Source: Cosmopolites sordidus (Eukaryota; Arthropoda; Insecta; Coleoptera; Curculionidae). From it: 64,000 nt of DNA. Shown here piece by piece: positions 22,696-34,570 of the stretch. Within the stretch, counting starts at the first letter, position 1; the number at the start of each line of letters is the position of its first letter. The DNA lies in assembly GCA_031761425.1 (NCBI GenBank), contig JARFXV010000875.1, forward strand, positions 156,501 to 220,500, given 5' to 3'. The notes beneath the pieces are model-generated. The model did no database searches. It had not been told where the DNA came from and saw only the letters and a list, made by a program, of their open reading frames with translations. The position numbers and the translations under genes are program-made.

Positions 22696-22899
22696 CTTAA
22701 AATGTTCATTTTCATCATAGCTTTTCGATTGGTGATTTAATAATTTAGCAATTCTTGAAAAATCAACGATTATTATGACTGAAGTAGAAAAAATGTTTAT
22801 TGTAATCGTTGCCAAAATCTATAATACAAATATTTGATTGAGAAAATTCGACTTACGTTTTTTCACTGAACCACAGTCTGCAAAAGCTACAGGTACGCT

Positions 22900-24830
22900 A
22901 GGTCACAGCGTGTTAGTTAAGGTAGAAAAGTTTTAAATTTGTGGGTAGAAGACATGACAAAAAAAATCTCATTGATGGCACGTTACGGCAAAACACGTTA
23001 ATTCTATATGAAGACATGCAACCACAAGAAGAAAGAAAGAGAATTACAGTAAGAAAGGACTAATCAAGGGAGTAATAGATGAATTGAAACCAGAACGATG
23101 AAAGCGCTGGATGAAATATGAAATATAGAACAATTTATGGAGTAATGCCATTCGTAATTCTGAAGACGTCTCTAATATTAACTCACAGCCAATAATGATT
23201 ATTAACACAGTGAGGCAAATAAGTGGAGAAAGATTTAACGATATAACAGAATAACTGGACGAATACATAGGCGAATAACATAAGATCTAGTCAAATCTTC
23301 CTCAGAAGAGAATGAAAGTGGTAACATTAATGGAATATATAATGGATTATGAGCCAATAATGAAATGTAATATAAAAATTACTTGCACTAAAACAGAAGC
23401 CTAGAAACTTCACTATATTTAGACCAACGATATTCCTACTTTGTAATGTAACTATACTATAATAGTAATTATAATGCGATTTGTCCAACTTTGTAAAATA
23501 AGCGGTTTGGGAAGAGGACGTAATCGCTGGGAGATAAATCCGATGAATGCTGTGCATGTAGAAGCGCTTTCCGTACACCTAACATATTAAAAACAGAAAT
23601 CAAAAGTGCTATATGCAGTCTGAAAAACGATAAAGCCCCAGATTTGGATGGCGTCACCGCAGAAGTAATTTAAGCAACGGGAGAAATAGGGGTAGAGATG
23701 TATCAGTACATCTGCCAGAAAGTGTGAGGCAAGGGATTGTGGCCAGAAGATTGGTCGATCTCAGCATTTATACCTCTATACAAAAAAGGGTATCTCATTC
23801 CACATACCAGTAAAATCCTTTCACATTATCAATGAACGTTTACAATTCTTCGTGCATTCGTTCCAGAGAGAGATACACGGGAACAGATATTCAATATTCG
23901 ACAAATAATCAAAAAAGCCAGGGAAGGTAATCATCTTATATACCTCTGTTTCCTTGATTATCGGAAGGCGTTTGACAGCACAAAATGGGAGAAATGATGG
24001 CAAATTTTGCGGTAAAGGGAAGTATCTGATCATCTGATTAGCTTAATTTGTCATCTATATGAAAAATAAAAACAGAGCAGTCGTGAAAATTGAAGATCAA
24101 ACATCCGATGAGGTTTGCTTCAATAAAGGAACCAAACAAGGATGCATCCTATCGCCAATTTTATTTAACATTTATGGTGAATATATCATGCGAAAAACTC
24201 TCGAGAATTGGACGAGTGGTGTCATTATCGACGGCATTTAAATAGCTAACTTAAGATATGCCGATAACATTAAACTTCTTGTAAGGTCGACCGAAGAACT
24301 GACCTTAATTTTCAAAAAAATAAAGGATGAAAACCATCTTTGCAAACTAGAAGTAAACGAGCAGAAAACGAGGCAGTAATACTCGTGAGATCAGAAGATG
24401 CGAAATGGCAAGAAATACAATGCGAAATTAGCAGAAGATTTGGAGCGATAGGGATATAACATAGAACACAAAGAAGCAGATAGAAAAAACCTGCCTATAG
24501 TAAAAACCTGACTGCCGACGAATCTGTTATTCAAGAAATTGATGAACTCATTAGGTTACCTCAAATTATTTATGAACGAATACTAAAATTCTTTGGCCAC
24601 ATTGAACGCAGGGACAGCAATAACCTGGAAAGACTGGTAGTACAGGGAGGTATGGAGGGTTCTAGATCATGCGGCAGTCCTCCCTAAAGATCGACAGACC
24701 AAAATTAAGGATCTAACTGGTACATCTCTCTAATATGCAACCAAGAAAGCCACAAACAGAGAACGCTGGCGAGAAGTAGCCCGGAGAGTACGCGAACGGA
24801 ATGATTTTCCATAGGTCACGACTTTTCTGT
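22900..24830 (+). mobile_element. RTE-like LINE, reverse transcriptase relic
   Basis: Plus-strand frames read IKSAICSLKNDKAPDLDGVT, then LYLCFLDYRKAFDS (palm motif A), FNKGTKQGCILSPILFNIY (motif B) and LRYADNIKLLV. The last is the Y-A-D-D catalytic box with the second Asp changed to Asn. C-terminal residues RERWREVARRVRERND close the copy near 24770. Stops and frameshifts are frequent. The endonuclease N-terminus is not visible. This is the most extended reverse transcriptase in the window, but it is inactive. Confidence 0.75.
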
Positions 24831-25197
24831 AAAGAAGAATACGAAGAAGAAGAGAAGGGAATGACTTCAAAGCGTAGATATAGTGTATTCGTAGGCGTGT
24901 AGAGTTTTGCATGGAAATTCAACTTGAATAGCCCTTGCGTTTTCTTTGGCGCACTTTTATCTGGTACATCTCCCCAATATGCAACTAAAGAAGCTACACA
25001 CAGAGAACGCTGGCGAGAAGTAGTCCGGATAGTAGGCGAACGGAATGTGTTTCCATAGGTCACGAGTCTTCTGTAAAGAAGAATACGAAGAAGAGGAGAG
25101 AATCACTTCGACGAGTAGATATAGAGTAAACATAGGAGTTTTGCATGGACGTTCACACTGAATAGCGCTTGCGTTTTCTTTGGCGCACTTTTATCTG
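24714..25197 (+). repeat. Tandem duplication of the LINE 3' end, period about 244 bases
   Basis: 24714-24955 and 24959-25197 are direct repeats. Each begins GGTACATCTC, contains GAGAACGCTGGCGAGAAGTA and ends CTTTGGCGCACTTTTATCTG or a close variant. The first unit continues in frame from the LINE above, so the duplication includes its C-terminal codons and 3' UTR. Confidence 0.75.
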
Positions 25198-25319
25198 CTT
25201 CCACCCTCTGTTTGAACAGCGGTTTCATCTTTTGCGTGTAATGGTGAATTCATGTTACATCTGCGCCATCTGTGTGCCAGACCGAGAGCTTTTTGAACAA
25301 TCCTCGTATTCGTAGCTAA

Positions 25320-25510
25320 AGAAATTTGGTCTCAAGAAGACCGGATACAAACAACAAAGTAGAAGCTCTGTTTATTGCTTCAGATGAAAGTATCGAATTC
25401 AATTTATTTGGCGAAAAAGATGTCTTTTTGCTTGAAAGGTGGAAAAATACACAGGTCGACATGATTTTTGTAACATTGATAAGAATGCTCTTTTTGTGTT
25501 TCATTTAGGT
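25320..25510 (+). mobile_element. Tc1-like first-Asp fragment
   Basis: The plus frame reads VEALFIASDESIEFNLFGEK then DVFLLERW. This resembles the V-x-x-S-D-E-S-x-F-x-x-F-G block around the first catalytic Asp of Tc1-like transposases. The following bases resemble 9020-9150. Confidence 0.45.
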
Positions 25511-25741
25511 AGTTATTAAAACATCTTTTCACAGAACTTATCCTTTATATCATGGATCGTTGAAATTATTTGTACCTGACTTTGAACTCGACAATGTAGG
25601 AATTACCATAAGACCGTGGAGCGGGTATTTCCAAGTATTCCACGAACCTTTAAGGGCAGCTTTATTGTTTTCGATAGTTTAGTTTGTTTGTCTCGTTTAC
25701 AGTACAGTCAAGGGTTTAAGTCGATTAAGTCGATATATAAA

Positions 25742-26450
25742 ATGGCAAGTTCTTGTTGCAAAAATCCAGCGGATAAATTTTGTTGTATATACGGACAATT
25801 TATTTTAAAGTCACAAGCTCTATATCCGAGTCAAAAAAGCCTATCTTTTATATTTTAAGTGTCAAATTGGAGATCAAGATAATAGTTGGGTTCCTCATTT
25901 TTGCTCTGAGAGTTGTCACGTAAAGTTAGTACACTGGATGTATCGCAAGAAAAATTCTATGCCGTTTGCTGTTCCTATGGTGTGGAGAAAACCTACTGAC
26001 CATGCAAGTTATTGCTACTTTAAGTGATGCAAAACTAAAAAAGGCATATTTATTGGACCTCAAATAAGGAAGCTCCTAGGTCATTTCCGTTTTCAAGAAA
26101 AATTAAATGAAAAGGGAATTGACACCTTGGAAGTGTTTTGTAAGTATAGTGAAAGGATTTCTGAGTAACAAGAAAGATGAAAACTATAAAAACCTCATAG
26201 CTGAATTATTGAAAGCCTATGAAATAATAGGGTGTCGCATGTCCTTAAAAATGCATTTTTACACTCCCCATTTAAATTTTTCCGGAAAATGTGGGTGCAG
26301 TAAGCGACGAACAAGGATAGAGATTTCACCAGGACATCAGGAGGATGGAAGCAAGATTCCAGGGACGCTGGAACCTATCTATGTTGGGCGACTATTGCTG
26401 GCTTTTAAAAAGAGATGATGTTAAAGAATGCAAAAGGAAAAAGTGAAAGT
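25742..26450 (+). pseudogene. Relic of an arthropod multi-copy gene of unknown function
   Basis: From ATG at 25742 the frame reads MASSCCKNPADKFCCIYGQF, a Cys-rich start. It then continues in another frame (from 25863) with GDQDNSWVPHFCSESCHVKL and FAVPMVWRKPTDHASYCYF. After a deletion come GIFIGPQIRKL, an open frame with VKGFLSNKKDENYKNLIAEL, GCRMSLKMHFYTPHLNF, and across a frameshift GAVSDEQ, RFHQDIR and GDYCWLLKRD. I recognise this as a protein family repeated many times in arthropod genomes, apparently mobile, but I know no demonstrated function. Frameshifts and a deletion make this copy a pseudogene. A second trace is at 9300-9415. Confidence 0.55.
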
Positions 26451-27881
26451 TTTTGTCGCTATATGACATCTCATGTAATATATTTTTTATTCACATAATC
26501 CTCAGTAATGTTTTTGCATAGTTTTAATACGTTTTACATGTTTATATTAAATAAATATTAGATTGTAAAAATATGTCTTCTCCTTTTTCCCCCATCCACC
26601 CCATGTAACAAAAAAATTGTACGTATTACACTAATTAGCTTATTATTTTCAGATTTCGGACTAAAAAATACTTCATATACACCTTAGTTCATCAATGCTA
26701 TGTCAAAAAAGTTTAAATTTGTTGACCTGTGATATTATTGAACCTATTGATCAATTAATCACTTCATTTCTTACAAAACCTTCTTGTATTTCATGGTAAA
26801 CAATCGAATGTACTCTCATGACAACTTTCATATGGATATTAAAAAACAGGTCCTGTTTTTAGTCAATAGATTGTTATTTTCTAGTTATCGAAATTCTAAA
26901 AATAATTATTCGAGAGAATTTCATCAAATCTACCATCAGTAGATTCCTAGCTTTATTGAGTGCAGCAGTTTGAAAGCAAAGGTCATTCTCGTCGCCTTAA
27001 GGTTTACCTCGCAGAGGGTCAAGTCCGTTTCCCGAGCCTGACGGAGATTCCTTCTGTCTTTGGCCTGTTGGTTTGCATAAATTTACATCGGTGAGACGGC
27101 AATAGAGCACACCGTATTCCGAAGGAAATATCCGAATAAGTATTTATTATATTTTTACTTTGATTGGATGGATATTTCTTGAGTTCGGCTCTAAGGTGGC
27201 CTAACTAAGTAAATTGAAGGGATATTGATAGTCACGGTAGGAAATATCGACTTGATGTAATTTGCATAGTAGTAATAGATCTTGGTTTTTATTTCAGTTC
27301 AATGGAATTTATAGAGTATATGGGTGTATACTGAAATTCTCGAATAAGAACGAAAATAAAATATACTGGAAAACAAAAACAAAACCCAAATACACCAACA
27401 AAACCATATAAATACCACCCAATGTATAAACAAACTTTGATAACATAAAATTATAATTTATCACCTACTTGTTAAAGTATTTAACGCCACCCACCCCACT
27501 ATAACTTCGACATAAATATGAGATAAACATTTATTTAACAAACAAAATATTTTGCTGAAATAAATTGATGGTCTTTAAGTATTAATTAAAAACAAACACC
27601 CGAAGTAATGTGGAATACCATAGCAATAAAAATAGTTCTTTAAAAGTTACGTTGTTTGCAAAGCTGCGTGAATGATAACTTTATTGTTAAACTTGCCTGT
27701 TTGGCTAACACTGGAAAATTGAGTGTTTTGCACACAAATAATGCATTCATTGATTCGAAAAGACAAAATGAAAGTATTCACAAAAAAAATTAAGGTATGG
27801 AAATCAAATTTATAAAAAAAAAAATTCGACATGTTTCAACTTTTAAATTATTTCTACTCTAGAGTGAAACACGAAAATCTA
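26451..27881. other. Unassigned stretch
   Basis: No gene recognised. About 26960-27170 is less AT-rich and less repetitive than its surroundings and could be a conserved noncoding element, but I see no exon there. 27290-27880 is low-complexity AT-rich DNA. Confidence 0.35.
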
Positions 27882-29342
27882 ACACATCGGTCACTAAGTG
27901 CCCGGCCTGACATATAGATGGCGTCACTTACGAAAAATCCTTACCAGTGGTCGATTGTGCGAATCTTCAAACGTCGTGTATTAAAATTTCATGACAATTT
28001 GTTTACTAGTTTCTGAGTTGTACTTTAAGTGACGCTACTTTTGTTATTTTCAAAACAATGGGAAAAAAAAATTTCGTGTGTTGATTAAACGGTGCTTTTT
28101 GATGAAGAAAAATACCGTTGAAGCAAAACAATGGTTTGATAAATATGATTGGAATGCTGAATTTAAACGTGGCCAACACACACCGAGCACCGATGATGCT
28201 GAACGGTCTGGACGTCCAAATGAGGTGGTTAGTACATATGACAGCATTAGAAAAATTCACAAAATTATTTCGCAAAACCGTAAAGTAAAGCTGTAAGAGA
28301 TAGCTGATATTATGAAGCTATCGAAAGGAAGTGTTTAATATACATTTGGGAATGCATACATTGATATCGAAATGGGTACCGCGTTTGACTCATCGGACCA
28401 AAAACAACATCGTATTGAATATTTTCAGTAATATGGAGATGTTTAAGCGAAAGAAAAATAATTTTTTCATGCGGTATATGACAATAGATAAAACATGGAT
28501 CACTACACTCCGGAGTCAAATCGGCAGTCAACTGAGTGGACAGCACCGGTGAACGCCATCCATAGCGACCAAAAACACAACCATAGGCAGGCAAGGTTAT
28601 GGGATGCGCATGTGGTATGGGATGCTCTATCTTTTGGGATGCGCATGTGGACTTGTTTATCAATTAGCTCGAGAAAGGTAAAACCATCAATAGCGAATAT
28701 TACATCATTCATCAACGTCATTGGTGCGTTTGAAGGACGAAAAAAGGCCCCAAAGGAACGATGGCTAAATGACATGTATGTGACACTCAACTACTGTTGT
28801 CTCCTTGGACGCTGTCCAAAGAAGTCTTACATTACATATATACGCCATCCGACGGGAAGTCGACGAAAGTATGGGTATAAAAAAAAAAGTATAAAAATTT
28901 AAAGTATAAAAAAATTAATGTTGACTGTGGATAGGGTCTCCCTATTCTTGACAAGAGAGCATATGTTGGTACCCTGAAGAGCCTGAACATCGAGAGGCGA
29001 AACATATGCCCTCCAATTGAAGAGATGGGTGGGGCTTGGGTTCACAGTTCCATCGTCCACCGTATTCTCCAGATCTGGCCCCCAGCGACTATTTCCTGTT
29101 CTCAAACCTCAAAAAAATGCCCGTTGGAAACAAATTTCGCTCGAATAACGAGATAATTCCCGAAACTGAAGGATATTTTGAAGGCAGAGAGAAATCGTTC
29201 TATAAAAAATAGGTAGAAATGTAAGAAAAGCGTTGGAATGATTGCATTGCTCTTCAAGGAAAATATGTTGATGAATAAAGTCAAAATTTGCAAAAAAAAG
29301 TGTGTTTTATTTGTCAGACCGGGGACTTTTTGACCGATGTGT
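27882..29342 (+). mobile_element. Mariner (irritans-type) with TA duplications and an internal insert
   Basis: Ends are inverted repeats: left ACACATCGGTCACTAAGTGC, right (reverse complement) ACACATCGGTCAAAAAGTCC. TA lies at 27880-27881 and 29343-29344. The transposase frame begins near 28060 and includes LIKRCFLMKKNTVEAKQWFD, WNAEFKRGQHTPSTDDAERS and GRPNE, then with breaks YTPESNRQST and SPDLAPSDYFLFSNLKK. At 1461 bases it is longer than its sibling at 56815-57991 (1177). The excess fits foreign DNA between about 28740 and 29020. Inactive. Confidence 0.85.
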
Positions 29343-29765
29343 TATTTACTGAACACTTAGATTGCTTGCTAATGCATTTTTCACAATATTTTGAAGATCT
29401 TGATTTTACAAAGTTCGTGTGGATACAGAATCTATTTGTATTAACAATAGAAAAAGAAAAATTGATATAATTATAATGCGATAGTTAAATTTCATTAAAT
29501 TTCAGCGATGCGATAACAAAAATTTCACAGTGAAACCCTATTTCAATTTTGGTCAAATTGAATCGAAGAATATATTACTTTGTCAAGCTAAGCAATGCAA
29601 GTACTATTGATCTTCGTAACATTATATTTATGCGAAACTGGATTTTTCATATTAGCTACAGTGAAATCCAAATATCGATTCCGTTTAGTAGTAGAAAAAG
29701 AGCAACGGGTAGCATTCGTAGATTTTATAAACTTTGTGCTAATAAATAAATAAATTTAAAAATTA

Positions 29766-29840
<75 letters not shown>
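29766..29840. repeat. (AT)n microsatellite
   Basis: TA-dinucleotide run directly abutting the Tc3-like fragment that starts at 29842. Confidence 0.97.
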
Positions 29841-29841
<1 letters not shown>

Positions 29842-29844
<3 letters not shown>

Positions 29845-30225
29845 GATTATTTTAGTCCGAACTTTAAATTCAAATGAAACAACAATCAAATTAGATGCAT
29901 TGAAAATATTTATTTTATGTGAAATACCATTCAATTGCATTAATGTTTGAAAACAAGGACAAAACAAAACAAAAATTTAGGATAAATGTCCGCCGCGGCT
30001 GTTTCTGACAAAGGATATTCTGTTAATACAATTTCCGACCAAATTTTTCAAGTAATTGAGGTCTTATGTCCGCAATTGTCCGAGTTAAATTAGCTTTCAA
30101 GGCGTCACCAGTTGCTGGTTACGGGTATAGACCAAATATTTAACCTAACCGCACAGAAAATAATCTAAAGGCATTAAATCACATGACCTTGATGGTCAAT
30201 TAACAGATCCCTTCCTCGAATGAAG
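29842..30225 (-). mobile_element. Tc3-like C-terminal fragment
   Basis: Close to 5985-6300 on the minus strand. Both contain TTTTATGTGAAAT, the GCCGCGGCTG block, ATTAAATCACATGACCTT and ACAGAAAATAATCTAAAGG. The plus-strand CATGACCTT corresponds to the R-S-C-D-L-T block of the family. It holds only the C-terminus and 3' end. Confidence 0.65.
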
Positions 30226-30851
30226 GTACATTCCTCGTTAAGATATGATGTTTTAAAGGAAGTAAATAGAGGCGAAGTACATGGAGCTTGAAAACCATTG
30301 CTGTATAGCATATCTTAAACACATGATACATGATATTCTTTTTATATGTATATCATTATATTTCTGTATGAAATAGCAAAAGAATTTGTATAAAAATGGT
30401 TTAATAAGCTAAGCAATATTTTTGTGGTTTTGTTAGAAGTGCTAACATTCCATGAATTTGGACACCACGCCGTTTCAGGTAATTCCGAATTTGAAAAGGA
30501 TATTGATAAAAAACACTTTTAACGTTTGCTATTTTTATTATTATGAGGACCTGGATAAAATGGTTAGAGGAACAGAGTTATGCCCGAATATTAGGTTATG
30601 GTTGTCCTAAAAGTATCTACATGACGAATAGTATCTTAACGAACACAAGTTGTATTATTTTTGTTGCAACTATATAGGTAGAACTGTCTCTAGGATAACT
30701 TAATCGACATCTACTTCGGTGAAGATGTGTACTTATCACCAGAAACCTGACTTGTTAAATAAAATAAGTGAATAAATTGTTTCATGTAATGGCGTGTTTC
30801 ATCACTTCAATTTATAAAAATATTTATATCGTTAAAATGTTTGTAAATTAA
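30226..30851. other. Unassigned AT-rich stretch
   Basis: Nothing recognised. Confidence 0.4.
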
Positions 30852-31700
30852 ACCTTTTCCTCGGAAGATATGAAAAATACCGTTAGAGGCAGCATGGGGG
30901 GTACAAACATTTTCATTCTGCTATCTAAAGAAATGTTAAAAGTACATTTTCAAAATGGAATTAACAGAAAATGATGTGCCTGGTGCTAAATTAAAATTTC
31001 CAAAAGCCCAAGACCACATTGTCGCCGATCGAAAACGATGGTTAGCATGTCGCGATTTGTCTGTTTCCGGTAATAAAAGTGTTTTAGTCGAGAGGTTAGT
31101 TGTTGATATTTTTTTTGTTGACAGGACGTTATACTCTCAGGATTATTTCAATATTTTGCCTGAATTTTGTTATCTATGTTTTTTTTTCTTTGTAAGAGTT
31201 TAAGAATGTATCGCGAATGGTAACGATAAAAACATAGTTGGAATTGATAATAATAAATGTTTAAAAGAGAAACAACAAACAGGGAAACAACAAAATTGGT
31301 CTGGTATTCCGCTTACTCTTAGCTATGGAACAATGTATAATTATATAATCACTGGCCATGTTGATATAAGCTCAATTGTTAATGATTCTCAATCTGATGA
31401 TTAACTACTTCCTAACTGTTGAAATTCAAACGCACTCAAAAGAGAAAGGCAATACTGTTTGAATGATTTTCCCTTAAACATGGAAGACAATATTAACGAT
31501 GTGTTATATTATTTAAGAGCAGACGTCAAATCTTGCAAGTGTTACAAATAGAATTAAAATAGCTCTCGATTATAGTAATAGCAAAATTATGGATGCCCAA
31601 TGCCAATGTCTACTATCTGCTTCAAAAAACTGTTCCCATATTGTTGCTTTATTATACAACTTAAATATTATATAGTACGCTACGGTTATGACGCTCTTAT
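30852..31700 (+). pseudogene. SAP-domain and SWIM-like relic, left arm of an inverted pair
   Basis: ATG at 30955 opens MELTENDVPGAKLKFPKA. RKRWLACRDLSVSGNKSVLV and ERLV follow, which fit a SAP domain (a DNA-binding helix pair, pattern L-x2-W-L-x-C-R-x-L-x-V-S-G-x-K-x-x-L-V-x-R). Downstream, after breaks, come NWSGIPLTLSYGTMYNYIIT and, near 31580-31665, KIMDAQCQCLLSASKNCSHI then VALLYN. That is a C-x-C...C-x-H pattern like a SWIM zinc finger. SAP plus SWIM is the layout of an arthropod multi-copy family that usually ends in a YqaJ-like nuclease; no nuclease is visible here. A diverged, reversed copy of 30852-31265 lies at 32021-32432. Confidence 0.5.
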
Positions 31701-32020
31701 ATGTACCTCAAAATTAAAGGACTGAACAATAATCCCGATAATATTTTAATAGCTAACTATCCTACTAAATGCATACATCCGAAGAAATCAATTATAAATT
31801 TTAATCCCAAAGAAAAACAACGTAAATGATGTTTATGATAAAAAACCAGTTTTCTTCTAGGCTCATTCAAATAATTCAATCTAAAAATAAAAATAATTCC
31901 AGGTGGTATACTTTGTTAGCTATTAAATATGATAATTACGATTTATGATGAAAAGTTAGTTAAATGAAAAAATTAATCAGTTAATAATTAGTTTAACTCA
32001 GGTAGAATCTGGGGCGGTTG

Positions 32021-32432
32021 AAATTCTTCTAAACATTTACCATTATCAATTCTAATATTTTTTTTTATCATTACCATTTGTGATACATTCTTCAACTCTT
32101 AAAAAGAAAAAAAAAACATAAAGAACAAAATTCAAGCAAAATATTGAAATGATCGTGACAGTATAACGTCCTGACAACATTAAAATTATTAACAACTAAC
32201 CTCTTGATTGAAACGCTTTTATTACCAGAAACAGGCTAATTGCGACATACTAACCATCGCTTTAGATCGCGGACAATATGGTATTGGACTTTTGAAAATT
32301 GTAATTTAGCCCCAGGCACATCATTTTCTGTTTATTATATTTTGAAACTGTACTTTTAACATTATTTTTGTACCCCTACCTGGGCTGCCGCTAATGGTAT
32401 TTTTTCACACCTTCTGAGGAAAAAGGCTAATT
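32021..32432 (-). repeat. Inverted copy of the SAP-domain segment
   Basis: The reverse complement matches 30852-31265 with moderate divergence: AGAAAATGATGTGCCTGG, the CGATGGTTAG block, GGTAATAAAAG and GAGGTTAGTTGTT appear in order. The start codon is lost and the SAP helix carries a stop (C-R-N-stop where the left arm has C-R-D-L). The two arms point at each other across a 0.75-kb spacer that holds the SWIM-like relic. Confidence 0.7.
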
Positions 32433-33165
32433 CATTTCAGGTATTTTTCGTGAGTACACTGGACTGTTTAATGTTTTTTATACTGTATGGTAAAAAATTA
32501 ACACTACGAAGTAAACGCAACTATAAAGTTATAGTTAGTATTAATTCATTTTTTATAGAACGAAACAGTAGTGTACGACTATGACTAAACACACTGATAA
32601 GCAGTGACCTGGCCCCACCTTGGGCAAAAGTCCGATCTCTGTTCATTACGCTTATTAGATCATTTTTGCAATTCTAGTATTAGTCTATGTGGCTAATAAA
32701 AACGACAGTTTGGTTGTCCAGAGCTTCTTCTGTGTTGTCTCTTTGAAACCAAATTTTTCTAGCAACTAATACGAAAATCGCTCGAAAAGTATAACCAAAG
32801 GTCTATGAGATTTATCAAGTAGGGCATGCTGACATGCTGTGAAGTTGCAAGTTTGTGGCGATCGAATAAAGCAAAAAAAATGACATTTTCTGAAGATATA
32901 GAGAAGATTGAAGTTGATTAAACACAAACAGAGTTAGATTCCAGTTTAAAAGATTCTTCCTATTCCCTTTCGACGATTAAAAAGGGAACTCTTGAATTTA
33001 AAAGGAGTTCTTATAAATTGATATTCGTTGAAGATGAACCCTCGGAACACCCAAAAATCCTCACGAGCACCAACGTCAATAGGCCATGTCCAATACATTT
33101 TACACAGTGTTTTGTAACATTTTACACAAAAGAATAAGCAGTAATTCAGTGTGTGGGAGAAGGCG
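32433..33165. other. Unassigned stretch
   Basis: No gene or repeat recognised. Some reading frames are open near 32950-33190 on the minus strand, but they lack any family pattern. Confidence 0.35.
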
Positions 33166-33169
33166 AAAG

Positions 33170-33645
33170 TGCGCAAAAAAAAACGAAAACGGCTCAATCT
33201 GCAAGAAAATAGTCACGGATACGATTTTCTGGAATTATCCTAATGCGGTTCTCATAAACTATCTGGCAAAAGGCAGGACTAACATCGGGGAGTATTATAA
33301 TTCACTACTAGACCAATTGAAAGGTGCCAAAAGGCGTGCTCCCAACATGCTCACATGTTTCATGCTGGTGATGCAAAACTCCGTAGTCTAAGTTTCGATA
33401 CTTTTTCATTTTGCTTCTACGTGTGCTGTATTCACCAGATTTGGATCCCATTAGTTGCCTTCTCTACCCAAATATGAAGACTTTACTTGCTGGACGAAGA
33501 TTCACTTCAAATGATGAGTTCAAAACTGAGACAACTGATTATTTTGCCGAGTTGGATCCATCGCACTATACAGAAGGTATTAAAAAGCTGAAACGTCGTT
33601 GGTCAAAATTAAATTGCAAGGTGACCACTACGCTACAAGAAAGTT
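33170..33645 (+). mobile_element. Mariner C-terminal half
   Basis: Frames read TDTIFWNYPNAVLINYLAKG, TNIGEYYNSLLDQLK, CAVFTRFGSH in one frame and PNMKTLLAGRRFTSNDE, FAELDPSHYTEGIKKLKRRW in another. This is the order of irritans-type mariners (I-D-Y-L-x-K-G-x-T...Y-Y). The N-terminus is missing. It lies in plus orientation next to an oppositely oriented C-terminal piece. Confidence 0.7.
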
Positions 33646-33734
33646 TTAAACATGCAAAAAATCTTGTACTTGAACGGCCAAACGCTTCTCGAATGATACT
33701 GATTCCTTTAATATCGGATTTGAGGAATCAGTAT

Positions 33735-34025
33735 ATGAAAATTTGAGGTTTTTTTTGCAAATTGTCCATCGTTAGCTACGACTTCTCCCCATCTTTCAGG
33801 AAACATACGGATTCCGCGTTCAAAAAATTCCCCGTCTTTTGAGGCAATCCAAGAATTGACCCAGTTTTTGGCTTCTGTGTAAGAAGTGAGGTGCTGCTCG
33901 GCCAAGCCATGAGTGATTGACCGGAGCAAGTGGTAGTCGGAAGGAGCAATGTCCGGTGAATACGGCGGGTGGGGTAGGACATCCCATTGAAGCGCCTCCA
34001 AAATTTTTAACAATAGTAGACAAAC
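33735..34025 (-). mobile_element. Mariner C-terminal fragment (mellifera-like)
   Basis: The minus-strand frame of 101 codons (34013-33708) reads LEALQWDVLPHPPYSPDIAP, SDYHLLRSITHGLAEQHLTS, NSWIASKDGEFFERGI and PERWGEVVANDGQF. This is the third-Asp region and C-terminus. It belongs to the same family as 56095-56625. Open and little damaged, but only the last third of the transposase. Confidence 0.75.
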
Positions 34026-34094
34026 AACAAAGACAACTATACTGTCTAACTGTTAAGTCGCTGCGTGGTTTAGTTTGTGAATGCCAGCCATTTA

Positions 34095-34570
34095 AATAGA
34101 ACTTGTGATTAAAACGGAGCTCAGCGAAGTTTATGGGGACTCAGCACCTTCATTATCAACCATAAAATATTGGATAGCTGAATTCAAACGTGGCCGTACA
34201 AGCATTTCTGAAGATCGTCCAGGTCATCGAAATGAGGTTACCACTTCAGAAATGATTGAAAAAATCTACACTATCGGAATAATCGATCAGAGAGTGAAAG
34301 AAAGTGCGTGAGATTGCTGAGGCTATGGGCATCTCAATTGAATGGGTGCAGAATATTTAACAACTCATTTGGATATGAAAAAGCTTTCCGCAAAATGGGT
34401 GTCGCGATTTCTCACAATTGACAATAAAAACACGCGTGGGTCCACTTCAAAAGAATGTTTAGCAATGTTAAAACGAAATCGGAATGATTTTTGGGGTCGG
34501 TTCATAACTGTTGACGCAACATCGATTCATCACAGCACATTTTGGTGAATCTGCACCAAAGAAGCTCGTA
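34095..34570 (+). mobile_element. Mariner N-terminal half
   Basis: Frames read VYGDSAPSLSTIKYWIAEFK then RGRTSISEDRPGH, followed after a frameshift by REIAEAMGISIEWVQNI and a block like SAKWVSRFLTIDNKNTR, then NDFWGRFITVDATSIHH. In that last block the expected D-E-T-W is D-A-T-S, so the glutamate after the first Asp is lost. Two helix-turn-helix modules and the first Asp region are present; the rest is absent. Confidence 0.7.
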
